Notes under the pieces: generated by a model
The model's input: only the letters and a program-made list of their open reading frames with translations
Told to the model about the DNA's origin: nothing
Database searches by the model: none
Position numbers and translations under genes: made by a program
Source of the DNA: JBGCDD01 sp045105075
GTDB lineage: Bacteria; Pseudomonadota; Alphaproteobacteria; Rhodobacterales; Rhodobacteraceae
Reading direction: 5' to 3'
DNA: 64,000 nt
NCBI GenBank assembly: GCA_045105075.1
Contig: JBGCDD010000041.1
Span: 4,715-68,714 of the forward strand
Shown here: piece after piece, positions 40,031 to 48,834 of the stretch
How the letters are laid out: each line of letters starts with the position of its first letter
How positions within the stretch are numbered: the first letter of the stretch is position 1

Positions 40031-41428
40031 ATGACCGCGATCACCAATCATATGCCCACTGCCGAGCTTCAGGCTCTGGACGCCGCGCACCATATGCATC
40101 CGTTCACATCCGGCGCCGAACTTGCGACAAAAGGCGCGCGGGTTATCACGCGCGCCAAAGGTGTTTATCTGACCGACAGCGACGGGCATGAAATTCTGGA
40201 CGCGATGGCGGGTCTATGGTGCGTCAACATCGGATATGGACGACCCGAACTGGCCGAGGTCGCCGCGCGTCAGATGCGCGAACTGCCCTATTACAATACG
40301 TTTTTTCAGACAACACATGTGCCGGTGATTGCCTTGGCGCAAAAGATAGCCGAGCTTGCGCCGGGTCCATTGAACCACACGTTTTTTGCCAGTTCCGGAT
40401 CCGAAGCCAACGATACCAATATCCGATTGGCGCGCACATATTGGATGCATTTGGGCAAGCCCGAGAAATCAATCATCATCAGCCGCAAGAATGCCTATCA
40501 CGGATCCTCTGTTGGCAGTGGATCACTGGGCGGCATGTCCTATATGCACGCGCAAGGCGGGCTGCCAATACCAGATGTGGTACATATCGACCAGCCCAAC
40601 TGGTACAGCGAAGGCGGTGATGTCAGCCCAGAAGACTTTGGATTGGCCCGAGCCCAACAGTTGGAACAGACAATTCACGAATTGGGAGAAAGCCGTGTGG
40701 CCGCGTTCATCGCCGAACCAATCCAAGGCGCGGGCGGTGTTATTATTCCGCCCGCGACCTATTGGCCCGAGATTCAACGCATTTGCGACAAATATGAAAT
40801 TCTATTGATCGCTGATGAGGTCATCTGCGGCTTTGGGCGCGCAGGGCATTGGTTCGGGAGTCAAGCACTTGAAATAAAACCAGATATTATGACAATCGCG
40901 AAGGGTTTGTCTTCGGGTTATCAACCCATTGGCGGCTCGGTTGTCAGCGACGCGGTGGCTCAGGTGATCGACAGCACGGATTTTAACCACGGATACACTT
41001 ATTCCGGGCATCCTGTCGCAGCCGCCGTCGCTTTGGAAAACCTGCGAATACTGGAAGAAGAAAACATCATAGACACGGTGCGTGATACGACTGCACCTTA
41101 TCTTGCTGAACAGTGGGCAACTTTGGCGGATCATCCCTTGGTGGGTGAGGCCGTCAGTTGCGGGATGTTGGGATCCATTGCGCTGACGCCAGAAAAGGCG
41201 AGCCGCGCGAAGTTTGCGTCAGACGTTGGCACTGTCGGTTTGATTTGCCGCGAAAAATGCTTTGGTAACAAGCTGGTTATGCGCCACGTCGGTGATCGAA
41301 TGGTGATTTCGCCACCTCTGATCATTGGAAAAGACGATATTGACGTGATGATGAAGCGCGTTCGCATCTCGCTTGATCAGTGTTTGAGCGAACTGAAAGA
41401 CCACGGCTTGATGAAGCCTGCGTCTTAG
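40031..41428 (+). CDS. Class III aminotransferase (putrescine/omega-amine type)
   Basis: 465 residues. PLP fold type I: FFASSGSEANDTNIRLARTYW, EPIQGAGGVI, LLIADEVICGFGR (Asp for the PLP pyridine), and TIAKGLSSGYQPIGG with the Schiff-base Lys. This pattern is close to SpuC-like polyamine:pyruvate and omega-amino acid aminotransferases. CGGAG is 8 bases before the ATG. It converges on the deacylase gene, sharing TTAG for both stops. The transported compound is probably a diamine-like molecule. Confidence 0.9.
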   Translation: MTAITNHMPTAELQALDAAHHMHPFTSGAELATKGARVITRAKGVYLTDSDGHEILDAMAGLWCVNIGYGRPELAEVAARQMRELPYYNTFFQTTHVPVIALAQKIAELAPGPLNHTFFASSGSEANDTNIRLARTYWMHLGKPEKSIIISRKNAYHGSSVGSGSLGGMSYMHAQGGLPIPDVVHIDQPNWYSEGGDVSPEDFGLARAQQLEQTIHELGESRVAAFIAEPIQGAGGVIIPPATYWPEIQRICDKYEILLIADEVICGFGRAGHWFGSQALEIKPDIMTIAKGLSSGYQPIGGSVVSDAVAQVIDSTDFNHGYTYSGHPVAAAVALENLRILEEENIIDTVRDTTAPYLAEQWATLADHPLVGEAVSCGMLGSIALTPEKASRAKFASDVGTVGLICREKCFGNKLVMRHVGDRMVISPPLIIGKDDIDVMMKRVRISLDQCLSELKDHGLMKPAS

Positions 41429-42588
41429 GCGGTCAGACTCTGGCCAATGCAACCCAACATATCAAGGCATCGATCCAGTTGAGCAATGTTTAGGAATTCA
41501 TTGGCGGTGTGGGCCTGCTGGATCGCGCCAGGCCCGCAAACAACCACGGACATTCCTAAATTTTGAAACAACCCCGCCTCAGTGCCAAAAGCCACAACAT
41601 CCGCTCGATCAGCGCCTGTCAATTTCATAACCAGATCACGCGCACTGTTTTCGTCCAAGACCTCTAGTCCTTCAATTTCACCAATGATTTCAGTGGTTAC
41701 CTCAGCTTCCGGGGCAATGACACGCATCAAAGGCAGTAAATCCTCCTGAACAAACCGCTCCATCTCGGCTTTAGCGAATTGTTTGTCACTATCTTGCACA
41801 GGCCGCATTTCCCACGCAACCGTGGCCTGTTCCGCGATCACATTGTGCGCCAAACCGCCTTCGATGCGCCCGACATTCACTGTCGTCCAAGGCGGTTGAA
41901 ACCGGCTGTGTTGCGGCGCGCGCAGCATCAAGGCAGTGCGCAATTCAATTAATTTCGAGACGTAACGCGCCGCGTATTCTGCCGCGTTTACCCCGCGATC
42001 TGGCAATGACCCATGCCCCGCCCGACCTTTGAAACGAGCTGTGTATTCGCAACATCCTTTGTGCCCTTCGATCACCCGCATTTCGGTGGGCTCTCCGATA
42101 ATGGCCATCGCCGGCGCGCAGTCGCGTTTTGCCAATTCCGGAATCAAGGAGCGGGCGCCGAGACAGCCAACTTCCTCGTCATAGGTCAATGCAATGTGCA
42201 AAGGTCGGCGCAAATCGGCTGTTTTGAGCGTGTTTGCCGTGATCAATGCAGCCGCAATGAACCCTTTCATATCGCAGGTACCCCGCCCGAAAAGCATGTC
42301 GTCTTTACGTTGCATTTTAAACGGGTCGCTTTGCCAGACCTGGTCCGTGACCGGCACAACGTCACTGTGCCCAGACAAAAGAAGACCACCGGCAACGTCT
42401 GGGCCAACAACTGCGTAAAGATTGGCCTTTTTTCCAGTTTCGTCCCGGAAGATATCCACACGGGCACCCGCAGCATCCAAAAGGTTCGCCGCGTCCTCAA
42501 TCAGGGCCAAATTACTGTCTGAAGATACAGTAGGGTGGGCGACAAGTCGGTCCAACAGAGCAATTGTAGGTGGCAGCAATGCATTCAT
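41425..42588 (-). CDS. M20-family deacylase (ArgE-like)
   Basis: 387 residues. Zinc sites: LSGHSDVVPV, GRGTCDMKGF and YDEEVGCLGA (catalytic Glu), then GEPTEMRVIEGHKG and the dimerisation domain. ArgE removes the acetyl group from N-acetylornithine; related enzymes cut other N-acyl amino acids. Its start overlaps the M24-type gene (ATGA), so the two act together. As an arginine-biosynthesis gene this context would be odd, so a catabolic deacylase is more likely. Confidence 0.88.
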   Translation of the reverse strand: MNALLPPTIALLDRLVAHPTVSSDSNLALIEDAANLLDAAGARVDIFRDETGKKANLYAVVGPDVAGGLLLSGHSDVVPVTDQVWQSDPFKMQRKDDMLFGRGTCDMKGFIAAALITANTLKTADLRRPLHIALTYDEEVGCLGARSLIPELAKRDCAPAMAIIGEPTEMRVIEGHKGCCEYTARFKGRAGHGSLPDRGVNAAEYAARYVSKLIELRTALMLRAPQHSRFQPPWTTVNVGRIEGGLAHNVIAEQATVAWEMRPVQDSDKQFAKAEMERFVQEDLLPLMRVIAPEAEVTTEIIGEIEGLEVLDENSARDLVMKLTGADRADVVAFGTEAGLFQNLGMSVVVCGPGAIQQAHTANEFLNIAQLDRCLDMLGCIGQSLTA

Positions 42589-43769
42589 GGTTTAACAAAC
42601 AACTGTCGCGGTCGATTGCACAACGTCTCGGCCGGCCCACTGTCACAAATCAAAATGCTCTCGGTGATTTCCAGCCCCCAGTTTTGCATCCACAACCCAG
42701 GCATGAAATGAAACGTCATGCCAGCTTCAAGGATAGTGTCGTCTTCGGGGCGCAATGAAATCGTGCGCTCGCCCCAATCCGGTGGGTAGCTCAAGCCAAT
42801 CGGATAGCCACAGCGCGCGCCGCGTTCGATACCCGCGCGTTCCATCGGAGCCGCCAACGCATTGGCGATGTCTGCGGCGCGGTTGCCAGCGCGCGCGGCA
42901 TCAAGCCCGGCCGTTAATCCTTCGATCAGCGCGGCTTCGGCGCGCAACATGTCATCCGGCGGTGTGCCAAGAAACAGCGTCCGGCAAAATGGCGCGTGAT
43001 AGCGTCGGTAACACCCTGATATCTCGAAGAATGTCGCCTCGCCATTTTGAAACGGACGGCCATCCCATGTCAGATGCGGCGCCGCGGCGTCGCGCCCAGA
43101 AGGCAAAAGCGGGACAATAGCAGGGTAATCACCCCAATGGCCGTCGGCGCCCCGGATCGCATCTCGATAGATTTCCGCAACGATTTCATTTTTCGGCACC
43201 CCCGGTTCGACACGTTCCAACAGACCATCTACAACTTTTTCCGAGATTGCCGCAGCTCGACGCATAAAGGTGACTTCGGCCTCGGATTTTATCGCTCGCT
43301 GCCAATTCACCAACCCGGTTGAGTCCTGCCAAACAACTTGAGGCAGATCAATTTTCAACACATCCATGGCTTTGGCAGAGAAATAATAGTTGTCCGCCTC
43401 GACGCCGATGCGGGACTCAGACAGACCCAGGTCGCCCAAAACCCGTGCGAGATCCTGCATCGGGTGACAATCGGTGGCTTGCACGAAACCATCGGCATAG
43501 CCTTGAATGCAGGAGTCTGCCATCCAAACCGTTCGACGCGCGCCGTTCGCATCCTGGGCGCGCCCCCACCAGATCGGATCACCTTCAGCGCGAACAATCA
43601 CGCCTTGATGCACGTAGAATGACCATCCATCATAGCCAGTCAACCAGGCTTGGTTTGACGGATCGGTAACGATCAGCGCCGCGACATCGGCCAAAACCAT
43701 TGCGCGGCGCGTGCGCACCAGCCGGGACTCATATTCAGATCTTGAAAACGGCAAAGACGTCGCTGGCAT
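42585..43769 (-). CDS. M24-family hydrolase, ectoine hydrolase (DoeA/EutD)-like
   Basis: 394 residues. N-terminal creatinase-like domain (WLTGYDGWSFYVHQ, GRAQDANGARRT) and pita-bread domain (FFEISGCYRRYHAPFCRT, GYPIGLSYPPDWGERT, FHFMPGLWMQ). These stretches match what I recall of DoeA, which opens the ectoine ring to N-acetyl-diaminobutyrate. A deacylase gene follows by 4-base overlap, which fits the next step, but the usual DoeB and Ehu transporter are absent. Start at 43769; the frame extends farther without support. Alternative: another cyclic amidine or dipeptide hydrolase. Confidence 0.6.
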   Translation of the reverse strand: MPATSLPFSRSEYESRLVRTRRAMVLADVAALIVTDPSNQAWLTGYDGWSFYVHQGVIVRAEGDPIWWGRAQDANGARRTVWMADSCIQGYADGFVQATDCHPMQDLARVLGDLGLSESRIGVEADNYYFSAKAMDVLKIDLPQVVWQDSTGLVNWQRAIKSEAEVTFMRRAAAISEKVVDGLLERVEPGVPKNEIVAEIYRDAIRGADGHWGDYPAIVPLLPSGRDAAAPHLTWDGRPFQNGEATFFEISGCYRRYHAPFCRTLFLGTPPDDMLRAEAALIEGLTAGLDAARAGNRAADIANALAAPMERAGIERGARCGYPIGLSYPPDWGERTISLRPEDDTILEAGMTFHFMPGLWMQNWGLEITESILICDSGPAETLCNRPRQLFVKP

Positions 43770-43968
43770 AAAATCGCTTTCAAAACAGTCCGGCAGTCTT
43801 GCCGATAGATCTCTATTTGATGATTTTTGTTCGTTTTTTTGTTCGTTGGCTAGCAAAATTGCGGTTCGCAGCACCAAAACACGCGACAAGGTTGCATCTT
43901 TGGTTGTCGGTGTGCTTACAATCGGGAACAAAACGCAGATCAACTGTGAAAGCCCAAGGGGAGCCATT
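43770..43968. promoter_or_regulatory. Divergent promoter region between hydrolase and ABC genes
   Basis: 199 bases. Contains a tandem direct repeat of TTTTTGTTCGT at 43824-43834 and 43836-43846 (12-base step), and just before it ATTTGATGATT, a weaker match to the AATTTGATCA elements near the GntR gene. Likely the control region for both directions. Confidence 0.5.
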
Positions 43969-45069
43969 TTGGCCGAAACGCAATCGTCCGGAGCGTTCGT
44001 TGAATTCGAACGGGTCCAAAAGAGCTATGACGGCGAAACTCTGGTCGTCAAAGATCTGAATCTTATCATGCCGAAGGGCGAGTTCCTCACGATGCTGGGA
44101 CCGTCCGGATCGGGAAAAACCACCTGCCTGATGATGCTGGCAGGCTTCGAGACGGCCACACATGGCGACATTCGTCTGGACGGGGTTTCGATCAACAATA
44201 TTCCACCGCACAAACGTGGGATCGGAATGGTGTTCCAGAATTACGCGCTTTTTCCGCATATGACCGTGGCCGAAAATCTGTCATTTCCGCTTGAAGTGCG
44301 AAAAATGGGCAAAAGTGAGCGTGAAACCAAGGTCAAACGGGCGCTCGACATGGTGCAAATGGGTGCGTTTGGCGGCCGTCGGCCCGCCCAATTGTCGGGT
44401 GGTCAACAACAGAGAATCGCATTGGCACGCGCCCTGGTTTTCGAAGCTGAGCTGGTGCTGATGGATGAACCATTGGGCGCGTTGGACAAACAATTGCGCG
44501 AACACATGCAGTTCGAAATCAAACGAATCGCGGACAATCTCGGGATCACCGTCGTCTATGTCACGCATGACCAGACCGAAGCGTTAACGATGTCTGATCG
44601 CGTCGCGGTCTTTGATGACGGTCGCATCCAACAACTTGCCCCACCAGATCAGCTCTATGAAGCGCCAGATAACAGCTTTGTTGCGCAATTCATAGGCGAA
44701 AACAACACGTTAGAAGGTGTCATCAAGGAGATAAAAGGTGGTACGGCGCTTGTTCAACTGGACAGCGGTGACTTGATCGATGCCAAGCCAATCAACGTGT
44801 CGCAACCTGGTGAGAGAACGCGCGTTTCCATTCGACCCGAACGAGTTGAGTACAACAAGGAACGTCTGCAAGACGGTGCTCATACGCTGAAAGCAGAAGT
44901 AATGGAATTCATTTACATGGGTGACATCTTTCGCACGCGCCTGCGGGTGGCTGGCAGCGAAGACTTCATTATCAAAACCCGCAACGCCCCCGACCAGGTG
45001 CGATTGCAACCGGGCACCCAAATCGAAATTGGTTGGTTGCCCGAAGATTGCCGCGCGCTGGATGCGTAG
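43969..45069 (+). CDS. potA: ABC transporter ATPase, polyamine type (PotA-like)
   Basis: 366 residues from a TTG start with AAGGGGAG 5 bases upstream; the longer frame to 43711 would run through the divergent promoter. Walker A GPSGSGKTT, signature LSGGQQQRIALARAL, Walker B VLMDEPLGALD, then a C-terminal TOBE regulatory domain. It powers the two permeases that follow. PotA-like ATPases serve spermidine/putrescine and related solutes. Confidence 0.92.
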   Translation: MAETQSSGAFVEFERVQKSYDGETLVVKDLNLIMPKGEFLTMLGPSGSGKTTCLMMLAGFETATHGDIRLDGVSINNIPPHKRGIGMVFQNYALFPHMTVAENLSFPLEVRKMGKSERETKVKRALDMVQMGAFGGRRPAQLSGGQQQRIALARALVFEAELVLMDEPLGALDKQLREHMQFEIKRIADNLGITVVYVTHDQTEALTMSDRVAVFDDGRIQQLAPPDQLYEAPDNSFVAQFIGENNTLEGVIKEIKGGTALVQLDSGDLIDAKPINVSQPGERTRVSIRPERVEYNKERLQDGAHTLKAEVMEFIYMGDIFRTRLRVAGSEDFIIKTRNAPDQVRLQPGTQIEIGWLPEDCRALDA

Positions 45070-45180
45070 CGGCGCGAGCTGTCGTGACAGAAAATGTTGC
45101 GATGCACACGGCCAACACCTGATGCCTGAATGGTAGCGGCCAAAAGTAAATAACAGGCAAACTCTGGGAGAAAGACCAAA

Positions 45181-46287
45181 ATGACTCTTACCAAAACTCT
45201 GATGGCCACGACCGTGCTGACATTTGTCGCCGGACTGGCACATGCAGATGGCCACATGGCAAGCGACATGACCATTGTCAGCTGGGGCGGCGCCTATTCC
45301 AAGTCGCAGCAGCTGGCTTACCACGACCCCTACGCGGCGATGACCGGCGTCAAAATTATCAATGATGATTCTTCGGCCGAGGCAGTCTCCAAGCTGCGCG
45401 CAATGAGCGAAGCGGGCAACGTGACATGGGACGTTGTTGACGTCGTCGCCGCAGACGCCCTGCGTTTGTGCGACGAAGGCCTGGCGATGGAAATCGATCC
45501 GGACACGATGCTGGCGGCCGCTCCTGATGGAACATCAGCGCGCGACGACTTTGGCGAATTGTTGGTAGGCGACTGTTTTATACCACAAATCGTCTACTCC
45601 ACCACATTTGGCTATCGAACCGATCTGGTGGGTGACACACCGCCAACATCGGTCTGCGCGGTTTTTGATACGGACGCCTATCCGGGCAAACGCTCGCTGG
45701 AAAAGCGCCCGATCGCCAACATGGAATGGGCACTGCTTTGCGACGGCGTTGCCAAGGGCGACATCTATGACCTGCTTGCGACAGAAGCCGGCCAGGAACA
45801 GGCGTTGGCCAAGTTGAACACAATCAAATCCGACGTGATCTGGTGGTCGGCCGGTGCAGACACTCCGCAGCTTTTGGCTGACGGCGAAATTGTGATGGGC
45901 TCAACCTACAACGGGCGTTTGTTCAGCGTTATCGAAGAGCAAAATCAGCCTGTTGGAATGCTTTGGGACGCTCAGATGTTTGATCTGGACGGCTGGATTA
46001 TCCCAACTGGCCTTAGCCCCGAGCGCCAAGCCCGCGCGCTTGATTATATCATGTTTGCAACAGACACACAGCGTCTGGCGGATCAAGCCAAATACATCAG
46101 CTACGGACCCGCGCGTCTGTCTTCGGCGCCATTGGTCGGCAAACATGCCGAATTGGGCATCGAGATGGCGCCGCATATGCCAACCGATCCAAACAATGCC
46201 AAGAACACGTTCTTGTACAACTACGAGTTCTGGGCTGACTACCGTGACGATATCGACGCCAAATTCCAAGCGTGGTTGGCGAAGTAA
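45181..46287 (+). CDS. potD: Periplasmic solute-binding protein, PotD-like
   Basis: 368 residues with signal peptide (MTLTKTLMATTVLTFVAG, cut near AHA-DG). VSWGGAYSKSQQLAY and the overall pattern match the PotD/PotF group of extracytoplasmic receptors. GGGAG precedes the ATG. A stem-loop follows the gene, a common way to give more receptor than permease. The ligand cannot be read from sequence alone. Confidence 0.92.
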   Translation: MTLTKTLMATTVLTFVAGLAHADGHMASDMTIVSWGGAYSKSQQLAYHDPYAAMTGVKIINDDSSAEAVSKLRAMSEAGNVTWDVVDVVAADALRLCDEGLAMEIDPDTMLAAAPDGTSARDDFGELLVGDCFIPQIVYSTTFGYRTDLVGDTPPTSVCAVFDTDAYPGKRSLEKRPIANMEWALLCDGVAKGDIYDLLATEAGQEQALAKLNTIKSDVIWWSAGADTPQLLADGEIVMGSTYNGRLFSVIEEQNQPVGMLWDAQMFDLDGWIIPTGLSPERQARALDYIMFATDTQRLADQAKYISYGPARLSSAPLVGKHAELGIEMAPHMPTDPNNAKNTFLYNYEFWADYRDDIDAKFQAWLAK

Positions 46288-46309
46288 ACTTCGTCGTCAA
46301 GATAGCTCG

Positions 46310-46331
46310 CGGGGGCGGCTTTTCGCCCCCG
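46310..46331 (+). other. Intercistronic stem-loop after the binding-protein gene
   Basis: CGGGGGCG / CGCCCCCG with loop GCTTTT. There is no T-run after it, so it probably shields the upstream mRNA or partly attenuates transcription into the permease genes. Confidence 0.6.
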
Positions 46332-46377
46332 TGAACACCCATCTACCAATTTCTCTTCCAAAAAATCGGACACTGCC

Positions 46378-47652
46378 ATGAGCGATCAAACCCACGCTGG
46401 CCCCGTACTTGCCGCCGATGGAACGCCGCTCAAACGAAGTCTTGCGCGCGCTCTACGCGTCCAAAAGTTACGGGCTTTGGCCTTGATTGCACCGCTGCTG
46501 TTGTTCGTTTTGATTACATTCATCGCACCAATCGGTGACATGCTTTTTCGCTCGGTTGAAAACCAAATCGTTAGGGAAACGCTGCCCAAAACAGTCGTGG
46601 CACTGAAGAACTGGGACCCTGCTTCCGAGGAAGCCCCCGGCGAAACCGTATTTGCAGCTTTGGCCGTCGACCTCAAAGCCGCCGTTGAAATCAAAAGGCA
46701 CACCCGTCTTGGATCGCGTTTGAACTATGAGCAGACCGGCGCCGCATCGTTGTTTCGCAAATCCGGCCGTAAAGTCAAACGGATGGACCTTGAAGCAGAT
46801 GCCCCCTTCAAAGACGCGTTCATCGACATCGACAAAAAATGGGGCGAGCCTGAAATTTGGAGGACCATTTACAAATATTCACCTGCCTATACGGACGGCT
46901 ACTTTCTGAACGCTGTGGATATGCAAAAGGGCGCCGACGGAGCAGAAGCGCGCCCCGAAAACCAACAAATCTATTTGATGCTGTTTCAACGCACACTCTT
47001 CATGTCCGTTGTCATCACACTGAGCTGCATCTTTTTGGCCTATCCAGTGGCATGGTTACTGGCAAATTTGCGGGCGCGAACAGCCAACCTGTTAATGATC
47101 CTGGTTTTATTGCCCTTTTGGACTTCGCTTTTGGTGCGCACGTCCGCTTGGAAGGTTATGTTACAACAACAAGGCGTTATCAATGATACACTGGTTTGGC
47201 TGGGTTTGGTCGATGATGCCAACAGATTGATCATGATTAACAATCAGTTCGGAACCATCGTCGCAATGACGCACATCCTTTTGCCTTTCATGATATTGCC
47301 GATGTACTCGGTTATGCAGACCATTCCACCCACCTACCTCCGTGCTGCCAAGTCACTCGGTGCCACCAATTGGACAGCTTTCTGGCGCGTGTATTTCCCC
47401 CAATCTGTGCCCGGCATTGGAGCAGGATCAATCCTCGTTTTCATTCTGTCCATCGGTTACTATATAACCCCAGAAATTGTTGGAGGCACGACAGGAACCT
47501 TCATTTCAAATCGAATCGCTTACCACATTTCGAGTTCGCTAAATTGGGGCTTAGCTGCTGCTTTGGGCGCAATTCTCTTGGCAGCTGTGTTATTACTTTA
47601 TTATGCGTATGACAAAATCGTTGGCATCGACAACGTAAAGTTGGGGGGCTAG
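46378..47652 (+). CDS. potB: ABC permease, PotB-like, with large extracytoplasmic insert
   Basis: 424 residues. One hydrophobic segment at about 33-55, then about 140 charged residues before the next membrane segment (LFMSVVITLSCIFLAYPVAWLL). The remaining segments and the loop YLRAAKSLGATNWTAFWRVYFP (the EAA coupling helix) are standard. Common PotB proteins have about 280 residues, so the insert is the oddity and probably sits in the periplasm, perhaps helping capture the receptor. Confidence 0.88.
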   Translation: MSDQTHAGPVLAADGTPLKRSLARALRVQKLRALALIAPLLLFVLITFIAPIGDMLFRSVENQIVRETLPKTVVALKNWDPASEEAPGETVFAALAVDLKAAVEIKRHTRLGSRLNYEQTGAASLFRKSGRKVKRMDLEADAPFKDAFIDIDKKWGEPEIWRTIYKYSPAYTDGYFLNAVDMQKGADGAEARPENQQIYLMLFQRTLFMSVVITLSCIFLAYPVAWLLANLRARTANLLMILVLLPFWTSLLVRTSAWKVMLQQQGVINDTLVWLGLVDDANRLIMINNQFGTIVAMTHILLPFMILPMYSVMQTIPPTYLRAAKSLGATNWTAFWRVYFPQSVPGIGAGSILVFILSIGYYITPEIVGGTTGTFISNRIAYHISSSLNWGLAAALGAILLAAVLLLYYAYDKIVGIDNVKLGG

Positions 47653-47655
47653 GCA

Positions 47656-48834
47656 ATGAGCGTTCTTTCCAATGTACGTCAAACGGAGCCATCCTTTTAT
47701 ATTCCAGTTGTTGCACTATTTGGCGCAGTCGCAGGCCTTTTCGTTGGCACAGCCCAAGGCAATTCAGCGATTGGGTTCGTCATCGGAGCTGCCGTGTTGG
47801 CTGTTTTGGCTTTCGGGTTAGCCAAATTGGAACATCTTGAAAGATCTTTGCGTTGGATATTGCTAGGCGCATCCGGTCTGGTTGGGTTACTGTTTGCAGG
47901 CATCCCAGCGGCCTTTATTGGCGCGGCTATGGGTGGCTTTTTTGGCTGGCTTACGTTTTGGTTATTCCGAGGCCGATACCGCGCACCGCTGGCCCCGTAT
48001 CTGACCTCCGCCCAAGTTCTTTGGCATTACAGTTTTCGTGTCATCTGCGGCGCAATATTCGTTTTTTTGATCACACCCATCTTGGTTGTTATGCCGCTCA
48101 GCTTCAATGCACAGGACTTTTTTACGTTTACGCCCGAAATGCTAAGGTTTGATCCAGCAGGATACTCGCTAAAACACTATCAAGATTTCCTGACGAACTC
48201 TGATTGGCAAAACGCACTGCGTAATTCTGTTTTGATCGCTCCGGCTGCAACGGTTTTGTCTGTGACTTTTGGAACCTTGGCGGCGATTGGACTAAGTCAA
48301 CCTCACGTGCCCTTCAGGCGGGCCATAATGGCGATTCTTATTTCACCGATGATCGTGCCGTTGATCATTTCCGCCGCCGGAATGTACTTCTTTTATTCGC
48401 GCATAGGACTTCAAGGGACCTATTTGGGTGTCGTTCTGGCGCATGCAGCTTTGGGGATACCGTTTGTCATTATTACGGTAACTGCGACTCTTGTGGGCTT
48501 TGACCGCTCTTTGACACGTGCCGCAGCCAACATGGGCGCAGATCCAGTTACGACCTTTTTCAAAGTACAAATGCCTTTGATCTTGCCTGGCGTGATATCC
48601 GGCGGATTGTTTGCTTTCATTACGTCTTTTGATGAGGTCGTTGTCGTCTTGTTTGTAGGGTCAGCAGGTCAAAAGACTCTTCCTTGGCAAATGTTCACCG
48701 GATTGCGCGAACAGATAAGCCCAACTATTCTGGCCGTCGCAACCATACTTGTTGTCGTGTCTGTTGCCTTGCTGACTGTGGTGGAATTACTGCGGCGACG
48801 TTCCGAACGGCTGCGTGGTATGAGTCCAGGTTAG
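47656..48834 (+). CDS. potC: ABC permease, PotC-like, with extra N-terminal membrane domain
   Basis: 392 residues; typical PotC proteins have about 265. The first 110 residues form about four extra hydrophobic segments (VALFGAVAGLFVG, IGAAVLAVLAFGLA, LLGASGLVGLLFAG, GAAMGGFFGWLTFWLF). The normal permease follows, with coupling-loop region RAAANMGADPVTTFFKVQMP. It starts 3 bases after potB and its stop shares TTAG with flgI on the other strand. Confidence 0.88.
   Translation: MSVLSNVRQTEPSFYIPVVALFGAVAGLFVGTAQGNSAIGFVIGAAVLAVLAFGLAKLEHLERSLRWILLGASGLVGLLFAGIPAAFIGAAMGGFFGWLTFWLFRGRYRAPLAPYLTSAQVLWHYSFRVICGAIFVFLITPILVVMPLSFNAQDFFTFTPEMLRFDPAGYSLKHYQDFLTNSDWQNALRNSVLIAPAATVLSVTFGTLAAIGLSQPHVPFRRAIMAILISPMIVPLIISAAGMYFFYSRIGLQGTYLGVVLAHAALGIPFVIITVTATLVGFDRSLTRAAANMGADPVTTFFKVQMPLILPGVISGGLFAFITSFDEVVVVLFVGSAGQKTLPWQMFTGLREQISPTILAVATILVVVSVALLTVVELLRRRSERLRGMSPG

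Noticed and set aside
41425..42588. Arginine-biosynthesis argE
   Set aside because: The fold fits, but its coupling to an M24 hydrolase and a catabolic/import cluster makes a dedicated biosynthetic role unlikely; annotated only as an M20 deacylase.
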